DNA of 64,000 nucleotides from the NCBI GenBank assembly GCA_035651155.1, contig DASRGG010000023.1, positions 1 to 64,000 of the forward strand, written 5' to 3'. The translations under genes were made by a program, and so were the position numbers. Below the pieces are notes generated by a model that was not told where the DNA came from, searched no databases, and worked only from the letters and a program-made list of their open reading frames with translations. This DNA is from CF-39 sp035651155. Lineage in GTDB: Bacteria; Chloroflexota; Limnocylindria; P2-11E. Positions 58,829 through 64,000 of this stretch are shown piece by piece (within the stretch, counting starts at the first letter, position 1; each line of letters begins with the position of its first letter).

Positions 58829-60649
58829 GTGGCAGTCATCACCAGCGACGCGAACCGCCGCGGCTTCCGTGCGCGCCTGCGCGCGGTGTCGTGGGCGCTC
58901 GCGATCGTCCCGCTGACCGTCCTCTGCGTCGCGCTCGCGATCGTGTTCGCGGCCGAGGAGCTGTACGCCCAGCGCGCGCTTCCCGGCGTCACGGTCGCCG
59001 GCGTGGATGTCGGATCGCTCACGCGGCGGCAGACCCTGGATCGGCTGCAGGCCGAGCTCGCGCATTCGTCCGCCGAGAGCACGATCATCGCGACGTCCGG
59101 CGGGCGCGAGTGGGTCACCACGAACGGCGCGCTCGGCGTGCGGGCCGACCTCGCGGCGGCCGCCGACGCCGCGCTGGCGTACGGCAAGACGGGTTCGCTC
59201 GGCGACCGTCTCGGCGCGTGGGCGGACTCGCTCCGCGGCGACGCGCGCGTCCCGCTGACCCTGCGCGCGGGCGGCGACGCGCTCGAGCGCTGGCTCGCGA
59301 CGATCGCGGCGGAGGTGGATCGTCCCGCGATCGCCGGCGCGCTCGCCGTCGACGCGCGCGGGCTCTCCGTCACCGAGCCGCGCGTCGGCCGGCAGCTCGA
59401 CAGGGTCGTCACTGCCGCGACCGTGCTCGCCGCCCAGAGCGTCGACGACCGGCGCATCGATCTCGCGGTGCGGCAGATCTATCCGGCGGTCGATGAGGCC
59501 GGCTTCCGCGAGGCCGCCGATCGCGCGAAGGCGGTCACGACCCCGCTGTCCGTCGTCGTCGAGGACCGCCGCGTCAACGATGACGCGGCCGGCCTCGCGT
59601 CGCTCCTCGTCGTCGAGCGCATCGTCGCGAAGCCGGGCGAGCTCCCGCCGGTGCCCGCCGGCGCGATCGCGCCCGCGACCCGCTACCGCTACACCGTCAC
59701 GCTCGACCAGACGCGTCTCACGGAGTGGGTGAGCGCCCTCGCCGCGAAGCTGGACCGTCCCGCGGTGAACGCGCGCTACACGGTGTCTAAGGACGGCGTC
59801 CTCGGCATCGTGCCCGGCGTGAATGGCATCCGCCTCGATCAGGAGAAGATGCGCGCGCTCATGCTCGACGAGCTGCTGAAGCCGGCAGGCGCGGTGCGCG
59901 AGCTGATCGCGCCGTCGGGCGCCGACCCCACGGCATTCACGACCGATCAGGCGAAGGAATGGCTCTCCAGGCTCTCGCGCACGTCGACGTTCACGACGAG
60001 CTTCCCGGTGAGCCCGTCGCGTCACGCGAACATCGCGACCGGCGCGTCGCAGTTCGACGGCGTCGTGATCGTGCCCGGCCAGACGTTCTCCTTCTGGACG
60101 CTGCTCGGCCCGGTCACCCCGGAGCGCGGCTACGCGTATGCCGGCGCGATCATCGAGAACCGCTCGGACGAGAGCGTCATCGGCGGCGGCCTGTGTCAGG
60201 TCTCGACCACCATCTTCAACGCGGTCTCGCGCCTCGGGTACGACATCGTGGAGCGCCACGAGCACGGCTATCTCATCGAGCGCTATCCGCTCGGCCTCGA
60301 CGCCGCGGTCTTCGATCCGGGCCTCGACTTCCGGTGGAAGAACGACACCGCGAGCCCCGTCTTCTTGTGGTCGTGGGTCTCGGACACGAGCGTGACGTTC
60401 GACGTGTGGGGCCTGCCCACGGGTCGTACGGTGACCTTCAGCGACGCCCTCCAGCGCAACTTCGTGAACGTGCCGGCGGACCAGCCCGCCGACACCGCGT
60501 TCCCGAAGGGCTACGCGATCCGTGGCCGCGACGTGATGCGCACGCGCACCGTCACCGACGCGAGCGGCGCTGTCGTCCACCAAGACACCTGGTGGTCGCA
60601 CTACGCGCCCGTGTGGGGCGGCGCCGCGGAGCAGATGACGATCCGCTGA
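58829..60649 (+). CDS. VanW/YoaR-type exported protein with PG-binding domain
   Basis: About 606 residues from a GTG with GGAGG 11 bases upstream; ATGs at 58763 and 58784 would add 15-22 residues. A short cytoplasmic tail and one TM helix (ALAIVPLTVLCVALAIVFAA) lead to an exported region. Two putative peptidoglycan-binding_4 domains come first (YAQRALPGVTVAGVDVGSL; NARYTVSKDGVLGIVPGVNG), then a VanW domain (FDGVVIVPGQTFSFWTLLG; IGGGLCQVSTTIFNA; HEHGYLIERYPLG). These proteins are associated with the cell wall; VanW's reaction is unknown. The length is typical of YoaR. Confidence 0.85.
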   Translation: MAVITSDANRRGFRARLRAVSWALAIVPLTVLCVALAIVFAAEELYAQRALPGVTVAGVDVGSLTRRQTLDRLQAELAHSSAESTIIATSGGREWVTTNGALGVRADLAAAADAALAYGKTGSLGDRLGAWADSLRGDARVPLTLRAGGDALERWLATIAAEVDRPAIAGALAVDARGLSVTEPRVGRQLDRVVTAATVLAAQSVDDRRIDLAVRQIYPAVDEAGFREAADRAKAVTTPLSVVVEDRRVNDDAAGLASLLVVERIVAKPGELPPVPAGAIAPATRYRYTVTLDQTRLTEWVSALAAKLDRPAVNARYTVSKDGVLGIVPGVNGIRLDQEKMRALMLDELLKPAGAVRELIAPSGADPTAFTTDQAKEWLSRLSRTSTFTTSFPVSPSRHANIATGASQFDGVVIVPGQTFSFWTLLGPVTPERGYAYAGAIIENRSDESVIGGGLCQVSTTIFNAVSRLGYDIVERHEHGYLIERYPLGLDAAVFDPGLDFRWKNDTASPVFLWSWVSDTSVTFDVWGLPTGRTVTFSDALQRNFVNVPADQPADTAFPKGYAIRGRDVMRTRTVTDASGAVVHQDTWWSHYAPVWGGAAEQMTIR

Positions 60650-60721
60650 GCCGGGCGTACGCGAGCGGCTCGCATCCGTTTTCGATATCGGGCGATACGA
60701 GCGCGCCGTGGCGCGGCGCTC

Positions 60722-60760
60722 CCCCCGACGGGGGATAACAGGGCACGCAGGCGAGCCGTT
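60722..60760 (+). promoter_or_regulatory. Hairpin and possible ECF-type promoter
   Basis: A CCCCC-GAC-GGGGG hairpin (60722-60734) is followed by ATAAC with AAC at 60737-60739, 17 bases, and CGTT at 60757-60760. ECF sigma factors often use an AAC-type -35 and a CGT-type -10 with this spacing, and the start point would fall at the GTG of the DUF5667 gene. Confidence 0.35.
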
Positions 60761-60768
60761 AGACGGCC

Positions 60769-62025
60769 GTGGTGGGGCGAAACAAGCCGGACCAGCTGGA
60801 TCGGCTCATCGAGGACGTGGCCCGGGGTCGGCGGCCGCTGTCGTCGGTCCGGGATGACCGGCTCCGCGAGGCGATACGCATCGCGCTCCGCATCCACCGG
60901 CAGTCGCCCGATGTCCCGGATGAGTACGCCAAGCTGCGCATGCGCGCCCGCGTGCTGGGCAACCTGAGACCGCGCGGGCCGAGCCTTGCCGACCACGCCT
61001 GGACCGCCCTCGAGCTCCTCGCGCGCCCGGCGCCGGTCATCGCCCGCTCCATCTCCATCGCCGCGCTGCTCGTCGCCGTGGGCATGGGCGCGACGGTCGC
61101 GAGCGCGGACACCCTTCCCGACGACCTCCTGTATCCGGTGAAGATCGCGTCCGAAGGCGTCCGCCTGGCGCTCGCCGGGGCGCCTGAGGATCGCGCCGAG
61201 GTCGAGCTGTCGATCGCCGAGCATCGCCTGGGCGAGGCCGAGAAGCTCGCGGCGAGCGGTCGTACCTCCGACGCGCTTGTCGCGGCGGCGGTCTATTCAC
61301 AGCACCTCGCGTGGGCGGCCGCCGAGCTCGCGCCGCGCACCGATACCTCCGACCTTCCGCGGCAGCTCGAGAGGCGCTTCGAAGCGCAGCGCGATCGCGC
61401 GCAGACGCTCGCGACCGCTCTCGCGACGAACGCGAAGAGCGCGCCGGCGGCGCGGATCCTCGCGATGATCGCGACGCCCACGATGGCGCCCGGTGGCACG
61501 AGCGTCCAGCGCGTCGCGGACACCGCGGCGGGTGTCGCGCAGCAGCTCGTGTTCGCCGCGGAGGAGGCCGAGGCGGACGCGACGGGGTCGTCGACGGTCG
61601 TCTTCACGCCCGCGCCATCGGCGGCCGCCCCGTCGAGCGCGCCAGCGCGTGCGACCGCACCCGTCGTCGCTCCGCAGCGCACGGCCGAGATCGAACAGAC
61701 GCGAGCGCCGTCGTCGTCGCCGGTGCGCGCCGCCGACACCTCGACGAGCGCGCCGACGCCGGCGCTTCGGAACACCGCGACACCGACGAACGCGACCACG
61801 ACCACTCGGGCGCGCCAGCGCGACGATCACGAGCGCTCCGGTCCGAACGACGCGACGCCGGGCGACACCGCGCGCAACGACGCGGCGCCGGACGCGCGCG
61901 ACGGCGGAACGCGCGCATCGCGTCCGAGCGAGCCGGACGGGCGCGCGAGCGAGGCGCTGAAAGTCGTGCGCAAGGCCCTCCAAGAGGCCAGGGCCGCCGC
62001 CGACAAGGCGAAGCACCACAGGTAA
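60769..62025 (+). CDS. DUF5667-containing membrane protein, possible anti-sigma factor
   Basis: 418 residues from a GTG. An N-terminal helical part (RLIEDVARGRRPLSSVRDDRL) precedes one TM helix at about 92-110, then the DUF5667 signature TLPDDLLYPVKIASEGVRLALAG and AEVELSIAEHRLGEAEKLA. A long Ala/Thr/Pro/Arg-rich tail fills residues 280-418. DUF5667 proteins are often encoded near ECF sigma factors and are thought to be their membrane-bound regulators. No sigma-factor gene is present in this window. Confidence 0.78.
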   Translation: MVGRNKPDQLDRLIEDVARGRRPLSSVRDDRLREAIRIALRIHRQSPDVPDEYAKLRMRARVLGNLRPRGPSLADHAWTALELLARPAPVIARSISIAALLVAVGMGATVASADTLPDDLLYPVKIASEGVRLALAGAPEDRAEVELSIAEHRLGEAEKLAASGRTSDALVAAAVYSQHLAWAAAELAPRTDTSDLPRQLERRFEAQRDRAQTLATALATNAKSAPAARILAMIATPTMAPGGTSVQRVADTAAGVAQQLVFAAEEAEADATGSSTVVFTPAPSAAAPSSAPARATAPVVAPQRTAEIEQTRAPSSSPVRAADTSTSAPTPALRNTATPTNATTTTRARQRDDHERSGPNDATPGDTARNDAAPDARDGGTRASRPSEPDGRASEALKVVRKALQEARAAADKAKHHR

Positions 62026-62030
62026 CTCGC

Positions 62031-62036
62031 TAGGCT
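62031..62036 (+). promoter_or_regulatory. -10 element of the GT87-like gene (leaderless)
   Basis: TAGGCT lies seven bases before the GTG start, the spacing seen at several other genes in this window. Confidence 0.45.
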
Positions 62037-62043
62037 TGCGGGC

Positions 62044-63246
62044 GTGAGCACGACGCGCCGCGCGGACCTCGCGTACTTCACCGCGATCGCGTTCGGCCTG
62101 CTCTTCGTCATCCTCGGCGGTCCGCTGGGCCGTCGCCTCGAGATGGTGCACTTCAACGATTTCTCAGGCGTATGGTCGGGACCGAGCGCGTACCTCGCCG
62201 GCGTGAGCCCCTGGGATCACGCTCGCTTCGTCGACACGGCGATCGCCCTCGGCGCGAAGACGCCGGATTCCCTGGTGTGGGACTACATGCCCTGGGTCTT
62301 GTTCGGCATGCTGCCGTTCGCGCTCGTCCCGATCGAGGTCGCCGGCTGGATCTGGATGCTCGTCTCGATGAGCGCGGCCACGTTCGCTCTGCGCGCGCTG
62401 CTCCGCGCCTATCTTCCCGGCGACCCCGCGGCGCACTTCGCCCTCGGCCTGGCGCTCTTCGTCGGCCAGCCGGGATTCCACGCGGTCGTGCTCGGGCAGT
62501 GGAGCCCGGTGCTCATGTCCGCGGTCGCGGCGACGGTGCTCGCGCTGCGCGCCGGCCGGCCATCGCTCGCGGCCGTCCCGTCGCTCCTGTTCCTCGCGAA
62601 GCCGCAGCTCTTCGTGTTCACGGCCCTCGGGCTCGCCTACGGGGCGCTCCGGCGGCCGTCCCACCGCCGCTACGTCGTCATGGCCGGCGTCCTCGGCCTC
62701 GCGGTCGTCGCCGCGAGCTGGCTCGCGGTGGGGGACTGGCTCACGCCATGGCTCGCCGACATCCCGGGACGTCGCACGCTCCGCTCCGCCGTGCTGCCGT
62801 CCGCGCTCAACGAGCTCGTCGGCCCGGCCGGGCGGATCGTCGCCGCGGTGCTCATCCTCGCGGGCGCCGCGGTCGCGTCGCGATTCCCGCCCGGCAGCGA
62901 CGCCTCGCTCGCGGCGTGGATCAGCCTGTCGAGCGCCGGCGCGATCTACAGCTGGTCGTACGACCAGCTGCTCCTCTTCGTACCGATCACGATCACCGCG
63001 GGCATCCTCTCGCGCACGTCGCCGCTCGCCGCTCGCCGCTTCGTCATCGCCTGGGCGCTCGTGTTCGTCGCGGTGTCGCCCGTGCTGTACGCGATCGGCG
63101 TGGCGCGCCACGATGAGACCTTCAGCTGCGTCGTTCCCGATGCCGCGTTCGTCACGATCGTCGCGCTGCTGTGGCGCCGCCGCGGCGCGCCCGACGCGGC
63201 CGCGCGAGCGGCCGCCGCGAACGCCGTCGTGGCACCCGCGGCGTAG
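62044..63246 (+). CDS. GT87/DUF2029-like membrane glycosyltransferase
   Basis: 400 residues with about ten TM helices. Family features are an extracytoplasmic loop near the N-terminus (FNDFSGVWSGPSAYLAGVSP; DYMPWVLFGMLPFALVPIE), a helix pair with GLALFVGQPGF and VLGQWSPVLMSA, LLFLAKPQLFVFTALG and SWSYDQLLLFVPITI. GT87 enzymes such as actinobacterial alpha-mannosyltransferases use polyprenyl-phosphomannose. Substrate here is unknown. It converges on cinA with no gap. Confidence 0.75.
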   Translation: MSTTRRADLAYFTAIAFGLLFVILGGPLGRRLEMVHFNDFSGVWSGPSAYLAGVSPWDHARFVDTAIALGAKTPDSLVWDYMPWVLFGMLPFALVPIEVAGWIWMLVSMSAATFALRALLRAYLPGDPAAHFALGLALFVGQPGFHAVVLGQWSPVLMSAVAATVLALRAGRPSLAAVPSLLFLAKPQLFVFTALGLAYGALRRPSHRRYVVMAGVLGLAVVAASWLAVGDWLTPWLADIPGRRTLRSAVLPSALNELVGPAGRIVAAVLILAGAAVASRFPPGSDASLAAWISLSSAGAIYSWSYDQLLLFVPITITAGILSRTSPLAARRFVIAWALVFVAVSPVLYAIGVARHDETFSCVVPDAAFVTIVALLWRRRGAPDAAARAAAANAVVAPAA

Positions 63247-64000
63247 TCACGCGCCCGGCGAGGAGAGCACGCGTCGCAGCAGATCGAGCGCCGCGAGATG
63301 CGCGCGGCGGCGCCCCTCGGCGGGCGAGCCGAACCGCACCGCGACGGGGGACCGGCCATCCGGCGTCGTGACGGCGATCTCGCTCGCGCTCTCGCCGTAC
63401 GGAACCACCAGGCGCACCGGCGCGTCGGTCGCGATCGCCCGTTCGAGGGCGTCGCCGCCGGCGTGCGGCAGCACGAGGCCGCGCGCGAACCAGGACTCCG
63501 CACCCGGCGTGTCGCTGAGCGTCCGCGCCACGTCGCCGGCCGAGAGCGACTCAGCCGTCGCGAGGCGCCAGCCCCGCGCATCGAGCGAGCGCCCGATGAC
63601 GGATCCGAGCGTATCGTCGTCGGTCCCCCAGACGTACCGGCCGAGACGCTCGCGGATGGTGCGCTCCATCGTCGCGATGCGCGCGTCGGCGGCGGCGGCG
63701 TCCGGCGCCTTGTCGGTGATGCGCACGTGGACGCCATCGTTCTTCGCGTACGTCGCGACCGTCGGCGCGGTGGACCGCACGAGCTCCGCGAGCGCCTCCT
63801 CCACCGCCGATTCGCCGATGCCGAGCATCTTCAGCGTGCGCCAGCGAAGGACCGCACCCGCGACGAGCGTCGGCTCGATGTGCCGCTCCCACATGTCGGT
63901 CATCTCGCGAGGGACGCCGGGCATGGCCACGATCCGTTTCCCATCCTTTCGGACGTCCCACCCCGGCGCGGTGCCGTTCGGGTTCGGGATCGCTCGCGCC
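63247..64000 (-). CDS. cinA: CinA-like protein, 3' part (partial at window edge)
   Basis: Only the last 250 residues are inside the window; the frame stays open to its edge. It reads IPNPNGTAPGWDV, KDGKRIVAMPGVPREMTDMW, and so is the end of the MoCF-type N-terminal domain of CinA. A KH-like middle region follows (DGVHVRITDKAPDAAAADA), then the C-terminal domain (TLGSVIGRSLDARGWRLATA). The C-terminal deamidase site of the family is ESCTGG; here it is ESLSAG, and the domain is about 40 residues short. CinA proteins hydrolyse ADP-ribose and, through the C-terminal domain, NMN; the second activity is probably lost. Confidence 0.85.
   Translation of the reverse strand, partial: ARAIPNPNGTAPGWDVRKDGKRIVAMPGVPREMTDMWERHIEPTLVAGAVLRWRTLKMLGIGESAVEEALAELVRSTAPTVATYAKNDGVHVRITDKAPDAAAADARIATMERTIRERLGRYVWGTDDDTLGSVIGRSLDARGWRLATAESLSAGDVARTLSDTPGAESWFARGLVLPHAGGDALERAIATDAPVRLVVPYGESASEIAVTTPDGRSPVAVRFGSPAEGRRRAHLAALDLLRRVLSSPGA

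Overview
This is a very GC-rich bacterial window with densely packed genes. Many start codons overlap the previous stop (ATGA, GTGA, TTGA), GTG and TTG starts are common, and several genes look leaderless, with a TANNNT hexamer 6-8 bases before the start codon. There are many lipoproteins and TM-anchored exported proteins, a B12-dependent ribonucleotide reductase, DUF5667 and VanW proteins, and no LPS or outer-membrane genes. Together these suggest a monoderm high-GC lineage, most likely Chloroflexota (Limnocylindria/Ellin6529-like). That placement is inference. No rRNA, tRNA or CRISPR array was seen.

Layout. 1-146: probable end of an IS481-like element. 177-3843: tldD, a tungstate-type binding lipoprotein and tldE. 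4015-8066 (minus): cytochrome c, a CopC-CopD fusion, exported proteins and a Fur-family regulator. 8185-12114: Ni/Co transporter, a second Fur/Zur regulator translationally coupled to a ZIP transporter, a lipoprotein and YibE/F. 12059-16301: membrane glycosyltransferase, an Mrp ATPase with an N-terminal redox domain, and a flippase. 16309-24554: the most unusual region. It holds a NarL regulator, a tail-anchored degenerate receiver, a 1670-residue protein that joins a receiver, an MshEN domain, a TM helix, FecR, 61 collagen triplets and a fibre-like C-terminus, then three paralogous membrane proteins. 24647-28153: an exported Ig-repeat protein. 28218-40563: a tightly coupled glycan cluster of three large membrane glycosyltransferases, a sugar dehydrogenase, an epimerase, a methyltransferase and two GT2 enzymes. 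40691-41925: a class I c-di-GMP riboswitch in front of an exported HExxH protease. 41945-43591: a SufR-like regulator divergent from small membrane proteins and a cupredoxin. 43657-49630: a NarL two-component pair, two proteins sharing a C-terminal domain around a divergent palindrome, and a class III aminotransferase. 49714-54336: an OmpR regulator, a kinase and TadE/TadE/TadG genes linked by a shared direct-repeat operator. 54420-58640: nrdJ with two NrdR boxes 31 bp apart, a 36-codon leader ORF, an intein with a homing endonuclease, and a terminator. 58829-64000: VanW protein, DUF5667 protein, GT87-like membrane protein and the 3' part of cinA.

How it fits together. Much of the window concerns the cell surface: glycan assembly and export, an adhesive or structural fibre that may be read out or controlled through its own cytoplasmic receiver, a Tad-type pilin locus under an OmpR system, and a protease under c-di-GMP control. 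A second theme is metal handling (Cu, Ni/Co, Zn, Fe-S sensing, tungstate).
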